64,000 nucleotides of DNA. Origin: Staphylococcus pseudintermedius (GTDB lineage Bacteria > Bacillota > Bacilli > Staphylococcales > Staphylococcaceae). The position numbers and the translations under genes were made by a program. Shown here in pieces: positions 17,921-27,440 of the stretch. The stretch spans positions 124,001 to 188,000 of the forward strand of contig NZ_MLGE02000002.1 in assembly GCF_001792775.2 (NCBI RefSeq), read 5' to 3'. Position 1 is the first letter of the stretch, and every line of letters begins with the position of its first letter. A model generated the notes under the pieces. The model worked only from the letters and a program-made list of their open reading frames with translations, was not told the origin of the DNA and searched no databases.

Positions 17921-18853
17921 ATGGCACCACAATACGAACACGGCGTTCTTTTTTATCACCAACATTCAGGACTCAACAAAATACATGAAGGCTTGGGTGA
18001 AGTGACTGTCGCGCTGACCCAACTCTGCAAAAGATTTACCATTCAATTAAGTGAAAATGAAGGTGACATCGAAAAATATTGTCAACGTATACAAGACCAA
18101 AACAATCGCGAAGGCATCGATGTCCTCTTCATTTTAGGTGGCGATGGAACAGTCAATGAATTAATTAATGGTGTCTTAAAATATAACTTAAACCTCCCAG
18201 TCGGTATTATTCCAGGTGGCACGTTTAATGACTTTGCGAAAACATTGAATTTATCTACTAAAGCAGGCCCAGCGAGTCAAGATTTGTTACTTGCATCACC
18301 TCAAAAATACGATGTGATGAAAGTTGAAGATCAATATGTATTAAACTTTGCGGGCATCGGTTTGATGGTACAAAATGCTGAAAATGTACAAGGTCAATCT
18401 AAAGACTTGTTCGGCAAACTAAGTTATATTATGTCAACACTTAAAACACTTTCTAACCCAAAGCCTTTCAACTATACATTAGACATTGACGGTCGAACGT
18501 ATACAGGTGAAACGTCCATGTTGTTATTTGCGAATGGTCGTTTTATCGGTGGCGGCAAAATTCCGCTCATGGAAATGTCGCCCTCTGACGGTGAGCTTAA
18601 TACGTTTATTTTTAATAATTACAGTATGAGTATTCTTAAAGATATTTTTAGCTTACGTGATAGTATGACGTGGAGTGAAATTAGCGACAATATCGATCAT
18701 ATTCCAAGTCGTCACATTCATGTGAAAACTGAGCCGCCAATGCGCGTCGATATCGATGGTGAAATTGCTTTAGATACACCGGTTGATATTGAAATCATTC
18801 CGCAAGCGATTGAATTATTGACGGTAGAACCAGGTCAAGCAAAAGATAACTAG
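17921..18853 (+). CDS. Diacylglycerol/lipid kinase family protein
   Basis: A 310-residue soluble kinase of the DAGK catalytic-domain family, which phosphorylates lipid alcohols such as diacylglycerol with ATP. The nucleotide-binding signature FILGGDGTVNELINGV is near residue 70, followed by GIIPGGTFNDFAKTL and a second beta-sandwich domain with DGELNTFIF. In Gram-positive bacteria such enzymes return diacylglycerol left by lipoteichoic acid synthesis to the phospholipid pool, which would link it with LtaS in this window; that link is inference. SD AAAGGAG precedes the ATG. Confidence 0.85.
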   Translation: MAPQYEHGVLFYHQHSGLNKIHEGLGEVTVALTQLCKRFTIQLSENEGDIEKYCQRIQDQNNREGIDVLFILGGDGTVNELINGVLKYNLNLPVGIIPGGTFNDFAKTLNLSTKAGPASQDLLLASPQKYDVMKVEDQYVLNFAGIGLMVQNAENVQGQSKDLFGKLSYIMSTLKTLSNPKPFNYTLDIDGRTYTGETSMLLFANGRFIGGGKIPLMEMSPSDGELNTFIFNNYSMSILKDIFSLRDSMTWSEISDNIDHIPSRHIHVKTEPPMRVDIDGEIALDTPVDIEIIPQAIELLTVEPGQAKDN

Positions 18854-18863
18854 CGAAAAGCAA

Positions 18864-18902
18864 AAAAAGCAGTGACGCACTACAATGGCGTCACTGCTTT
18901 TT
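18864..18902. terminator. Bidirectional terminator between lipid kinase and deoxyribonucleotidase genes
   Basis: A perfect 15-bp stem (AAAAAGCAGTGACGC with GCGTCACTGCTTTTT) and a nine-base loop between convergent genes; T-runs are present on both strands. Confidence 0.92.
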
Positions 18903-18938
18903 GCTGCTGTGGATTAAAAAATGCTAACCTATTAAACG

Positions 18939-19475
18939 CTATGCTTCCTTACCGAAAAAGTATTCTTCTACTTCTTTCCAGTTATTCACACGTTCAAAAT
19001 CGGTATTCCCCTCATTATGTGGCGCTGAAAACATTAACGGCTTCCCTGTATGTCCCCCTAGTTGACGCGGATTGTCATCAATTAAATAATCCGTCGCGAC
19101 AATGTCTTTACGGCCACAGAACACAAATTGTTGTGAATCTAAAAATGGGAAATGTTCCAATAACCATTCGTATTTGTCATGGAAAGATGTCGGCACATCC
19201 ATTGCAGCTGTGACAATATAAATGTCATAGTGCTCGGCTAATTTTTTAACGACCGCTTGCGCATCTTTCATCACATTTAAACGGCCAAAAAAGCCGTCTG
19301 ATGCCAAAATATTACGGATTTCTTTCGTATGTTCTGGCATGATTTCGTAAATACGTTTCCCAGCGATTTGATCGATTGTCACACCTAATTGTGTACGGCG
19401 ATTCAACTCATCTAAAATCGCCCCCATCGTATCTGCCAGTACTTCATCCATATCGATCCCTATTGAAGTTCTCAT
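18939..19475 (-). CDS. Putative 5'(3')-deoxyribonucleotidase (HAD superfamily)
   Basis: A 178-residue HAD phosphatase of the NT5C type that dephosphorylates deoxynucleoside monophosphates. The nucleophile motif is [11 protein letters not shown] at the start, with the second aspartate two residues on. Motif II is in VTAAMD and the acidic motif is [13 protein letters not shown] begin at ATG 19475, where AAGGAG stands seven bases ahead, rather than seven codons upstream. It lies between hisC (upstream, same strand, 100 bp) and the convergent lipid kinase. Confidence 0.85.
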   Translation of the reverse strand: MRTSIGIDMDEVLADTMGAILDELNRRTQLGVTIDQIAGKRIYEIMPEHTKEIRNILASDGFFGRLNVMKDAQAVVKKLAEHYDIYIVTAAMDVPTSFHDKYEWLLEHFPFLDSQQFVFCGRKDIVATDYLIDDNPRQLGGHTGKPLMFSAPHNEGNTDFERVNNWKEVEEYFFGKEA

Positions 19476-19575
19476 GTTATCGCTCCTTGTATACATTCAT
19501 CTCACCGCTTTATCATAACATACTTTGTCTCAGCGTTTGATGATTCCCACACAAACTCGAATGTCATTGTTTAGG

Positions 19576-20625
19576 TTAAAATGATTTTAACACGTGGCGA
19601 ATCACTTCATTTTGTTCTGGAAAACCTAATGAAATACGGACACCATTAGGGAAAAGACGCGCAATAATGCCGTGGCGTAACAAGGTCTCATCCAATTCTT
19701 CTGCACGATCTGTTTCTACAAAGACAAAGTTTGTTTGAGACGGATAAATTTTCAAAGCTGTTTCAAGCTCAATAAACTTTTCACGTTCCACGCGGTTCGT
19801 CTCCACGACTTGTTGTAGATATTCCTGGTCTTCTAACGCTTTCAATGCGGCTTGTTCAGATAAACGTGTCGTATTAAATGGCGGACGAATGACATTGAGT
19901 TGTGCAGCTAATTCTGGCGTAGAAATGAGATAACCGATACGTAAACCTGCTAAACCATACGCTTTAGAGAACGTACGCATTAACGCGACATTATCATATT
20001 GCTTCATTAATTCTAACGTTTTTGGATAATCTTCTGCAGAGACATATTCCGCATAAGCCTCATCCATAAATACTGGAATGTGTGAAGGTACCTTTTCTAA
20101 AAATGCTACAATATCGTCATGTGTGTGATATGTTCCAGTTGGATTGTTCGGATTACAAATCCATATCGCTGCTGTTTTATCATTTACTGCTGCTGCGATA
20201 CCGTCCAAATCAAATGACCCTTCCACCAATGGGACTTGAATGGTCTCCGCATCTTCTACGACCGCATTGTGAAGATATTGGCCGAACGTCCCCGCACTCG
20301 TCACAATATTGTCCCCTGCACGGACTAACGTTCTAGAAATAATCACAATCATTTCATCAAGGCCGGCACCAAAAAGAACTTGTGATTTGTCTACACCATA
20401 ATGATTTGCAATGGCTTCTTGTAGCAATGGTGCATTCGGTTCAGGGTATAAAAAGAGGTCATCCACATGATCTTTAATCGCTTGTTTCGCTTTAGGAGAT
20501 GGACCAAATAAGTTTTCATTAGAAGCATGTTTGTGAAGCTCACCCTCAATCCCATACTTTTCTTTTAATTTCTCCGGTGACAATCCAGGTTGATACGCAC
20601 GTAATTTAGAAATTTGTGATTTCAT
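19576..20625 (-). CDS. hisC: Histidinol-phosphate aminotransferase
   Basis: A 349-residue PLP-dependent class I/II aminotransferase acting in histidine synthesis. The PLP lysine is in RTFSKAYGLAGLRIGY, the cofactor-ring aspartate/tyrosine pair in MDEAYAEY, and the substrate-carboxylate arginine in the late GVRISLGFPEQNE. The gene is alone, with no other his genes nearby, so a broader aromatic aminotransferase role is possible, as known for some HisC proteins. SD AGGAGG precedes the ATG. Confidence 0.92.
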   Translation of the reverse strand: MKSQISKLRAYQPGLSPEKLKEKYGIEGELHKHASNENLFGPSPKAKQAIKDHVDDLFLYPEPNAPLLQEAIANHYGVDKSQVLFGAGLDEMIVIISRTLVRAGDNIVTSAGTFGQYLHNAVVEDAETIQVPLVEGSFDLDGIAAAVNDKTAAIWICNPNNPTGTYHTHDDIVAFLEKVPSHIPVFMDEAYAEYVSAEDYPKTLELMKQYDNVALMRTFSKAYGLAGLRIGYLISTPELAAQLNVIRPPFNTTRLSEQAALKALEDQEYLQQVVETNRVEREKFIELETALKIYPSQTNFVFVETDRAEELDETLLRHGIIARLFPNGVRISLGFPEQNEVIRHVLKSF

Positions 20626-20948
20626 TTCTAAACCTCCTATAAATCAGAATTTTTAAAATATAGTTACTAGTATAACCATTAACGCTTTAAAATGCTAGAG
20701 TATCCGTCTATTTATTCGTAGTCTATCAAAGGTTCAAATAAAAATTTTGATCACGCACAAGTAAAAAGACGATGTCGTACGTGTATCATAATGACAACCG
20801 GAAATACCATTGATATAGAACAACTGGACCATGACGCCTCTCCAAAAGTTTTGAAAGACAACAACAGTCCAGTCGTTTTTATACTATTTCTAATAAAGTC
20901 AACAAATTGTTCGGCAACCTATCAACAAATGAGACGCAAACAACAGCA
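20626..20948. other. Intergenic region upstream of hisC; no gene supported
   Basis: About 320 bp without a convincing gene. It holds the hisC leader and a loose inverted repeat (ACTGGAC at about 20823 with GTCCAGT at about 20869) followed by TTTTT on the plus strand, which could be a weak terminator of unknown use. Confidence 0.3.
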
Positions 20949-22466
20949 CTATTTGTCAATCAAGCCTTGTTTCTTGAGATACGCTTTCGCGACATCATAA
21001 GGATCTTCATCTTTTTCAGCAACACGATAATTCATTTCTTGCATCTCTTCATCAGATATTTTACCTTCAAGTTGGTTTAAAGCTTTTTCAATATCTGGGT
21101 GCGCTTCAATAAATGATTTTTTAAACAGTGGTGCACCTTGATACGGTGGGAATACTTTACGGTCATCATCAAGCACGACCATATCATATTGTTTTAATTC
21201 TGCATCTGTCGAATATGCATCAATTAAATTAATATCACCACTTTCAATAGCTTGATAACGCAATTTAGGCTCCATCTTTTTCACATTTTGGAAGTTTAAG
21301 TGATACACTTTTTGAATCGCATGATAACCATCTTCACGGTCATTAAATTCAAGTGTGAAACCTGGCTTAATCTCGCTTTCGACTTTTTTCAAATCATTAA
21401 TCGTTTTAATGTTGTGTTCTTCGGCAAAGTCGCGTTTGACTGCTAATGCGTACGTATTGTTGTATTGCATTGGTCTCAACAACGTCATATCAAATTTGTT
21501 TTCCAAACTTGCATTTGCTTGTTCATATACTTCTTTTTCGTCTTTAGATTTCGGTGATTCTTTAGTCAACTCACCTAATACGGTACCTGTAAACTCCAAA
21601 TAACCATCAATATCACCTGATTTTAATGCATTGAATAAAAATGTTGTTTTACCCATACCGTCTTTCACTGACACAGTATAATCTGTTTCATCTTCAATTA
21701 AAATCTTGTACATATTTGTGATGATTGACGGTTCTGTACCAAGCTTCCCAGCAATCGTAATACGTTCATTTTGATTAGAGAAGATGGGTGCGATAGTAAC
21801 TGCCAACATGAACAGTAATATCACACCAAGTGTCGCTAACATTTTACGGTAAGACGTATGGCTTAACATTCTTAAAATCACATCAAACAAAATTGCTAGT
21901 ATCGCTGCAGGAATCGCTCCAATTAAAATCAATGAAGTGTGATTACGATCAATTCCTAATAAGATAAGGTCACCTAATCCTCCCGCACCAATTAATGCCG
22001 CTAGTGTAGCTGTACCAATAATCAATACCATTGCTGTACGAATACCGGCCATAATGACTGGCATGGCTATCGGTAACTCAACTTTAGTCAAACGACGAAT
22101 AGGTTTCATGCCAATGCCTTTTGCTGCTTCTATTAACGAATAATCAACACCTGTAATTCCCGTATACGTATTACGTAGAATGGGTAATAATGCGTAAACA
22201 ACAAGCGCAATCACCGCTGGTACCGTTCCAATACCGAACAATGGAATCATAAGGCCAAGTAAAGCAAGCGACGGAATGGTTTGTAAGACTGCTGCAATGT
22301 TAATCACTATTTCAGATAATTTTTTAGTTTTTGTTAGTAAGATACCAAGCGGTACACCGATTAACACAGCAATCAGTAATGCGACAAACGAAAGTTGAAT
22401 ATGTTCGAGTAAGGCAGCAAATAACTCACCTTTTCGACTATTCAATGTTTCTAAAAATATATTCAT
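20949..22466 (-). CDS. ABC importer permease fused to substrate-binding domain (OpuC/EgtU type)
   Basis: A 505-residue fusion. Residues 1-210 form a membrane permease with the ABC inner-membrane signature EAAKGIGMKPIRRLTKVELPIAMPVIMAGIRTA. Residues about 235-505 form a solute-binding domain of the OpuAC/ProX fold (ITIAGKLGTEPSIITNMY, YLEFTGTVLGEL, MQYNNTYALAV). Older annotation calls such proteins glycine betaine/carnitine/choline transporters. The same fused arrangement has more recently been shown to be the ergothioneine importer EgtU in streptococci, and the substrate cannot be settled here. Its start overlaps the stop of the ATPase gene by four bases. Confidence 0.85.
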   Translation of the reverse strand: MNIFLETLNSRKGELFAALLEHIQLSFVALLIAVLIGVPLGILLTKTKKLSEIVINIAAVLQTIPSLALLGLMIPLFGIGTVPAVIALVVYALLPILRNTYTGITGVDYSLIEAAKGIGMKPIRRLTKVELPIAMPVIMAGIRTAMVLIIGTATLAALIGAGGLGDLILLGIDRNHTSLILIGAIPAAILAILFDVILRMLSHTSYRKMLATLGVILLFMLAVTIAPIFSNQNERITIAGKLGTEPSIITNMYKILIEDETDYTVSVKDGMGKTTFLFNALKSGDIDGYLEFTGTVLGELTKESPKSKDEKEVYEQANASLENKFDMTLLRPMQYNNTYALAVKRDFAEEHNIKTINDLKKVESEIKPGFTLEFNDREDGYHAIQKVYHLNFQNVKKMEPKLRYQAIESGDINLIDAYSTDAELKQYDMVVLDDDRKVFPPYQGAPLFKKSFIEAHPDIEKALNQLEGKISDEEMQEMNYRVAEKDEDPYDVAKAYLKKQGLIDK

Positions 22467-23422
22467 CTACTGACACCTGCCTGATTTTTTGATAAGAAGC
22501 TAAAGATGTCTTGGCGCGATAAAGACCATTGCTCACCTTCAACTGGCACAATGACCGCTTCATACTGTACCAGTTCATCATAAACATCACTCACTGTTTG
22601 ATCTGCATGGACGACTGGATATTGACGCAATTGTGCCTCTGTCGCTTTTTCGCCTGCAAGTTCTACAACTTTACCGAGTGAGAAATGATTCAGTACGACA
22701 CTCGTCAAGTCACCTAAAAATTGACAAACGAAATTATTTTTTGGTTTTTTGATAAAATCGTTAGGTGTGCCAATTTGTTCTATGTGCCCATGATTCAGTA
22801 AGCAAATGCGATCTCCTAATTTAAAAGCTTCTTCTATATCATGTGTCACGAATACAATTGTTTTCTTAATTTGATCTTGTAACTTTAATAAGTCATCTTG
22901 TAGTTTCTCTCGGGTAATTGGATCTAACGCACTAAAAGGTTCGTCCATTAAAATTACCGGTGGATCTACTGCGAGCGCACGGACAACTCCGACACGTTGT
23001 CGTTGCCCACCTGAGAGTTCTTCAGGTTTTCGGTCTCTAAACTGTTCTGGATCGAGCCCAACCATCGATAATAGTTCATCGACGCGTGCATCAATCTTTT
23101 CTTTTGTCCAGCCTTTCATCAGCGGTACTTGTGCGATGTTATCACGGATAGTCATATGTGGAAATAAGGCGATTTGTTGTAACACATACCCCATATCCCA
23201 GCGCATTTCGTATACAGAATAATCACTAATTGGACGGTCTTTAAAATAAATATAACCTTCAGATAATGGTATTAATCGGTTAATCATTTTCATTGTGGTT
23301 GTTTTACCTGAGCCAGATGGACCAATCAAAACGAAAAATTCACCTTCGTTAATCTCAATATCCACTTGATTGACAACGACTCGGTCATCATAGTACTTAG
23401 AAACATTGCTAAATTTTATCAT
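22463..23422 (-). CDS. ABC importer ATP-binding protein with C-terminal CBS-like region (OpuC/EgtV type)
   Basis: The 319-residue ATPase partner of the fused permease gene. Walker A GPSGSGKTTTMKM, signature LSGGQRQRVGVVRAL, Walker B VILMDEPFSALD and the switch histidine in VTHDIEEA are all present. The region after about residue 245 contains one CBS-like domain (YPVVHADQTVSDVYDELVQYEAVIVP). Many OpuCA proteins have two, so this is a shorter version. In relatives, CBS domains sense ionic strength or nucleotides. The gene overlaps its partner by four bases (ATGA), so the two are one transcription unit. Confidence 0.88.
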   Translation of the reverse strand: MIKFSNVSKYYDDRVVVNQVDIEINEGEFFVLIGPSGSGKTTTMKMINRLIPLSEGYIYFKDRPISDYSVYEMRWDMGYVLQQIALFPHMTIRDNIAQVPLMKGWTKEKIDARVDELLSMVGLDPEQFRDRKPEELSGGQRQRVGVVRALAVDPPVILMDEPFSALDPITREKLQDDLLKLQDQIKKTIVFVTHDIEEAFKLGDRICLLNHGHIEQIGTPNDFIKKPKNNFVCQFLGDLTSVVLNHFSLGKVVELAGEKATEAQLRQYPVVHADQTVSDVYDELVQYEAVIVPVEGEQWSLSRQDIFSFLSKNQAGVSR

Positions 23423-23620
23423 ACAATCCCTCTATCTTTCTGTTTTCAATTAATTTTACTGATATACAATTCATTTCCCCAAATGGCTAGACACAATATT
23501 CATTAAAACATAATTCATTGTAAAAATAACACAATTTGCATCTAAAAAATTTAAATCATCTACTATCGACACGTCTCACTTTTCCATTCTTTACCACTCA
23601 ATAAGAAATCGTTTATTTGT

Positions 23621-23650
23621 AAAAAAGGAGCCAGGAATTCCCCCAGCTCC
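23621..23650 (-). terminator. Terminator of the ABC-F / recQ unit
   Basis: Imperfect hairpin with GGAGC/GCTCC at its base and a TTTTTT run on the minus strand, 11 bp after the recQ stop. Confidence 0.75.
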
Positions 23651-23660
23651 ATCTGATGTT

Positions 23661-25442
23661 TTACGAACTATGCATTTTATATTCTTGAATCGCTTCTAAA
23701 AATTCAGGACAATAGTGCTTCAGCTTATAACTACCAACACCATCAATCTGAATCATTTCTTGCTTTGTGACAGGCTTTCTTTTCGCAAAAGCTTCTAACG
23801 TATAGTCTGTAAAAATATTCGTCGGTGGCATGTTTAATCGTTCGCTCATTTCACGTCTGACTTCGACAAGCTTTTCAAATAACGTGCGGTCGACCCCTTC
23901 TACAGTGTTAATATGCACTGTTTCTTTCGACTTACGCTTGAACGGCCTTGTAAACACTTGTGTATCCTCACTCAATAACTTTTCTACTGAGGCATCACAC
24001 ATGAGTATTTCGTCATGTTCGTTGAGAAAGCCTTTAAAGCGGAGTTCATCGATTAAATGATGTAACTCGCCAGTCGTATAGTCTTTCATCAAACCATACG
24101 TCGAAAGATTTTCATAGCCTTGATGACGAATGTAGTCCGAAACCTCGCCACGCAAAACTTGAATGACCGTTTGATATCCTTCTTGTTGACGTAAACGTGC
24201 GACACCGCTAATGATCATTTTCGCTTCTTTCGTCATATTGTACGTTTTATTTTTATCAATACAATTACTACATTGGTGACATTCTTCAAGTTTTTCATTC
24301 GGCTCAAAATAATGGACTAATGTTGCTTCTAGACATTTCGTCGTTTTCGTATATTGAATCATTTTCGTCAATTTTTCGCCCATACGTTCCTTGTAATCAT
24401 CGTCCGCTTTCGAGGCACCGATAAAATACTGATGTAAAGCAATATCTCGATCACTGTACAATAAAATACAATCACTATCTAATCCGTCTCGACCTGCACG
24501 TCCTGCTTCTTGATAATACGATTCCAAATCACCCGGCATATTGTAATGAATGACATAACGGACATTCGATTTATCAATTCCCATACCGAATGCGTTGGTC
24601 GCAACGACTACACGAGTACGGTCATATAAAAAGTCATTCTGGGCTTCATCTCTTTGTTTCGCTGTCATTCCTGCATGATAGTAGGATACAGGGATATCTG
24701 CGTCTTCTAAAGCTTCATACAAGGCTTCTACTTGTTTACGCGTTGAACAATAAACAATCCCCGCTTTCTGACTATGTTTTTGAATATAATCCAATACAAA
24801 CTTTTGACGTTGATACGTCCCATTCACCTGGAACTTCAAATTACGTCGACGAATACTAGTTTTGACTAAGTGTTGTCGCGAAATCATTAACCGTTCCATA
24901 ATATCTTGTTGCACTTCAGTCGTCGCTGTTGCAGTCAATGCGACAATCGAAAACTGTTGCGGCATAGTCAATACGCGTTGTATGACTGCTTGATAACTCG
25001 GCCGAAAATCATGTCCCCATTTTGAAATACAGTGTGCTTCGTCAAATGCGACGAGTGAAATATCGACACGTCGCAACAACATTTCAAAATAAGTTTGCTC
25101 AAAACGTTCCGGTGCGATGTATAAAAATTTCAACTCACCATTGACCAATTGCGTTTCTATCTCTTTTTGTGCTTGCGTACTTAAACTACTATTCAAATAA
25201 GCCGCAGATATTCCCATTGCGGTCAATTGGTCCACTTGGTCTTTCATTAACGAAATTAAAGGACTAATGACAATGGTCGTTCCTTTAAACATCAATCCCG
25301 GTACTTGATAACATAACGATTTACCCCCACCTGTGGGTAACACCCCTAACGTATGATGATGATTCAATACGCGTTCAATAATTTCTTTTTGACCAGGACG
25401 AAAAGATTTGTATCCAAAATAATGCGACAATGTTTGCTCCAT
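23661..25442 (-). CDS. recQ: ATP-dependent DNA helicase RecQ
   Basis: A 593-residue superfamily 2 helicase that unwinds DNA 3' to 5' in recombination and repair. The Q-motif/motif 0 is FGYKSFRPGQKEII, Walker A LPTGGGKSLCYQVP, the DEAH box FDEAHCISKWGHDFR, and motif VI QEAGRAGRDG. The RecQ zinc-binding cysteines follow in CLEATLVHYFE and CHQCSNC, and an HRDC domain closes the protein (RREMSERLNMPPTNIFTDYTL). It begins nine bases after the ABC-F gene stop, with SD AGAGGGA, so they are probably cotranscribed. Confidence 0.96.
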   Translation of the reverse strand: MEQTLSHYFGYKSFRPGQKEIIERVLNHHHTLGVLPTGGGKSLCYQVPGLMFKGTTIVISPLISLMKDQVDQLTAMGISAAYLNSSLSTQAQKEIETQLVNGELKFLYIAPERFEQTYFEMLLRRVDISLVAFDEAHCISKWGHDFRPSYQAVIQRVLTMPQQFSIVALTATATTEVQQDIMERLMISRQHLVKTSIRRRNLKFQVNGTYQRQKFVLDYIQKHSQKAGIVYCSTRKQVEALYEALEDADIPVSYYHAGMTAKQRDEAQNDFLYDRTRVVVATNAFGMGIDKSNVRYVIHYNMPGDLESYYQEAGRAGRDGLDSDCILLYSDRDIALHQYFIGASKADDDYKERMGEKLTKMIQYTKTTKCLEATLVHYFEPNEKLEECHQCSNCIDKNKTYNMTKEAKMIISGVARLRQQEGYQTVIQVLRGEVSDYIRHQGYENLSTYGLMKDYTTGELHHLIDELRFKGFLNEHDEILMCDASVEKLLSEDTQVFTRPFKRKSKETVHINTVEGVDRTLFEKLVEVRREMSERLNMPPTNIFTDYTLEAFAKRKPVTKQEMIQIDGVGSYKLKHYCPEFLEAIQEYKMHSS

Positions 25443-25451
25443 GCTATCCCT

Positions 25452-27329
25452 CTATTGTTCTAATATTTCTTCTAGTTCACTCCACCGCGTCATGTCGGTA
25501 TCATATTGAGCTTCGAGCGTTTCTTTTTCTTCATTTAATGCTTTGATTTTGGCATAATCTGCGTTCGCTTCGATCATTTCGGCGTCAATTTCAGCCAGAC
25601 GCGACTCTGTTTCCTCGATGCGCACTAATAACATGTCATATTCTCGTTTTTCGTTGTATGATAATCCTTTTTTCTTTTTTGGTTGTAATGTCGGTTGTTG
25701 TTTCACGGACGCTACTTGAGTTGCTGCTTGTTCCAATTGTTTTTGGTATGCTAAATAATCTTCAAACTGCCCTAAAATCATGTCAATTTGACCGTCGTGA
25801 ATATACCAATAACAATCCACGACTTTATCTAAAAAGTAACGGTCATGGCTCACAGTAATGACGGTACCACCAAATGTTTGAATGTAGTCTTCTAAAATCG
25901 TTAACGTTTCTGTATCCAAATCATTTGTTGGTTCGTCTAACAACAACACGTTCGGCTGATGCACTAACAACTTCAATAAATACAAACGCTTTTGTTCGCC
26001 ACCCGAGAGTTTATACACTTTCTTACCATGCGTCACACTGGGGAATAAAAAGCGTTCCAACAATTGCGTAATCGAAACGGTCGTCCCATCTTTTTGACGC
26101 GCCAACTCACTTTCTTCACGCAAGAAATCAATGACACGGACATCACGATTCAATCGTTCATCCGTTTGTTTAAAATATGCCACTTTTACCGTTTGACCTA
26201 TCTTTAATACACCTTCAAAATGCTGATCTTCACCTGCTAAAATGTTCAGCATCGTCGTTTTGCCGACACCGTTTGGGCCCACAATACCGATTTGAACACC
26301 TTTTTGAATCAATGTCGACACGTTTTCAAATAATGTACGGCCATCAATACGTTTCGTCACATTTTCAAGTTCAAAGACTTGTTTGCCTAAACGCGAATAA
26401 GCCAGATTCAATGACCCTTTCCCTTGCACTTGATGCGATTGTACTTGTTCTTTCAAGTCATGAAAACGATCTTGCCTTGCTTGTTGCTTCGTAGTTCGCG
26501 CTTTGACACCGGCACGCATCCACGCTAACTCTTGTTTAAAAAGTGCACGTTGTTTCGTTTGTTGACGCACTTCGATTTCTTCCCGCTCTGCTCGCATTGC
26601 AATATACGCTTCATAGTTACCTGGATATGTATCTAGCTTGCCATTTCGCAATTCTACAATACGCGTCGCCACTTCATTTAAAAAGTAACGGTCATGCGTG
26701 ACAAAAACGACTGTTTTCGGATAAGACTTTACAAATTGAATTAACCAATGAATCGATTCGAAATCTAAATGGTTCGTCGGTTCGTCTAATAATAATAAAT
26801 CTGGTTTTTCAATCAACGTACGCGCTAGCACTACACGCTTTTGTTGGCCACCTGAGAGTTCACTCATTCGGCGTGTCGTATCATGGATGCCAAGTTTCGA
26901 TAAAATCGTTTTAATTTCAGCACTATAATCCCAAGCACTGTAAGCATCCATATCAGCTTGAGCTGCCATCATTGCATCAAACGCTTTGTCAGTCTGTTGT
27001 TCTGCGTATTGTGCAGTAGCTTCTTCATAACGTTTAATGACTTGCAACTCTTTGGAATCTGCACTATAAACCGCTTCATAAACCGTTAACGTTGGCTCCA
27101 AATTATGATTTTGTGCCGCATAACGAATACGATATTGTTTCGGATGCGATTGAACGGCATCAAAATCTTCATCCATGCCTGCGATGACTTTGAGCAATGA
27201 ACTTTTCCCCGTTCCATTAATACCAACTAATCCGATTCGCTCTTGATTGGAAATGGATAACTGTAAATCATCAAAAATGACTTTATCCGCATAAGATTTG
27301 TTGAGGCGTTCAATTTTATACGCTTCCAC
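25452..27329 (-). CDS. ABC-F family ATPase (Uup-like)
   Basis: A 625-residue soluble protein with two ABC ATPase domains and no membrane segment. Walker A motifs are GINGTGKSS (about residue 36) and GPNGVGKTT (about residue 350); signatures are LSGGQQKRV and LSGGEQKRL. The linker contains the ABC-F arm and a basic stretch. The C-terminal 80 residues form a coiled coil (KKKKGLSYNEKREYDMLLVR), as in Uup. ABC-F proteins act on ribosomes or, for Uup, in DNA transposon excision and ribosome biogenesis. The start codon is GTG. No resistance-type feature is evident. Confidence 0.88.
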   Translation of the reverse strand: MEAYKIERLNKSYADKVIFDDLQLSISNQERIGLVGINGTGKSSLLKVIAGMDEDFDAVQSHPKQYRIRYAAQNHNLEPTLTVYEAVYSADSKELQVIKRYEEATAQYAEQQTDKAFDAMMAAQADMDAYSAWDYSAEIKTILSKLGIHDTTRRMSELSGGQQKRVVLARTLIEKPDLLLLDEPTNHLDFESIHWLIQFVKSYPKTVVFVTHDRYFLNEVATRIVELRNGKLDTYPGNYEAYIAMRAEREEIEVRQQTKQRALFKQELAWMRAGVKARTTKQQARQDRFHDLKEQVQSHQVQGKGSLNLAYSRLGKQVFELENVTKRIDGRTLFENVSTLIQKGVQIGIVGPNGVGKTTMLNILAGEDQHFEGVLKIGQTVKVAYFKQTDERLNRDVRVIDFLREESELARQKDGTTVSITQLLERFLFPSVTHGKKVYKLSGGEQKRLYLLKLLVHQPNVLLLDEPTNDLDTETLTILEDYIQTFGGTVITVSHDRYFLDKVVDCYWYIHDGQIDMILGQFEDYLAYQKQLEQAATQVASVKQQPTLQPKKKKGLSYNEKREYDMLLVRIEETESRLAEIDAEMIEANADYAKIKALNEEKETLEAQYDTDMTRWSELEEILEQ

Positions 27330-27440
27330 AACACATACACCCTTTTTCTTATAGATTTACTCGCATTTATCTGTTAACCTTAAATCAGTTCTATATATTA
27401 TACACTTTTTTTGGAACAAATGATACAAGGAGCTATTTCT

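Noticed and set aside
18872..19213. 113-codon plus-strand frame
   Set aside because: Antisense shadow of the deoxyribonucleotidase gene beginning in a terminator.
20791..21000. 69-codon plus-strand frame
   Set aside because: No SD, overlaps the end of the importer permease gene on the other strand.
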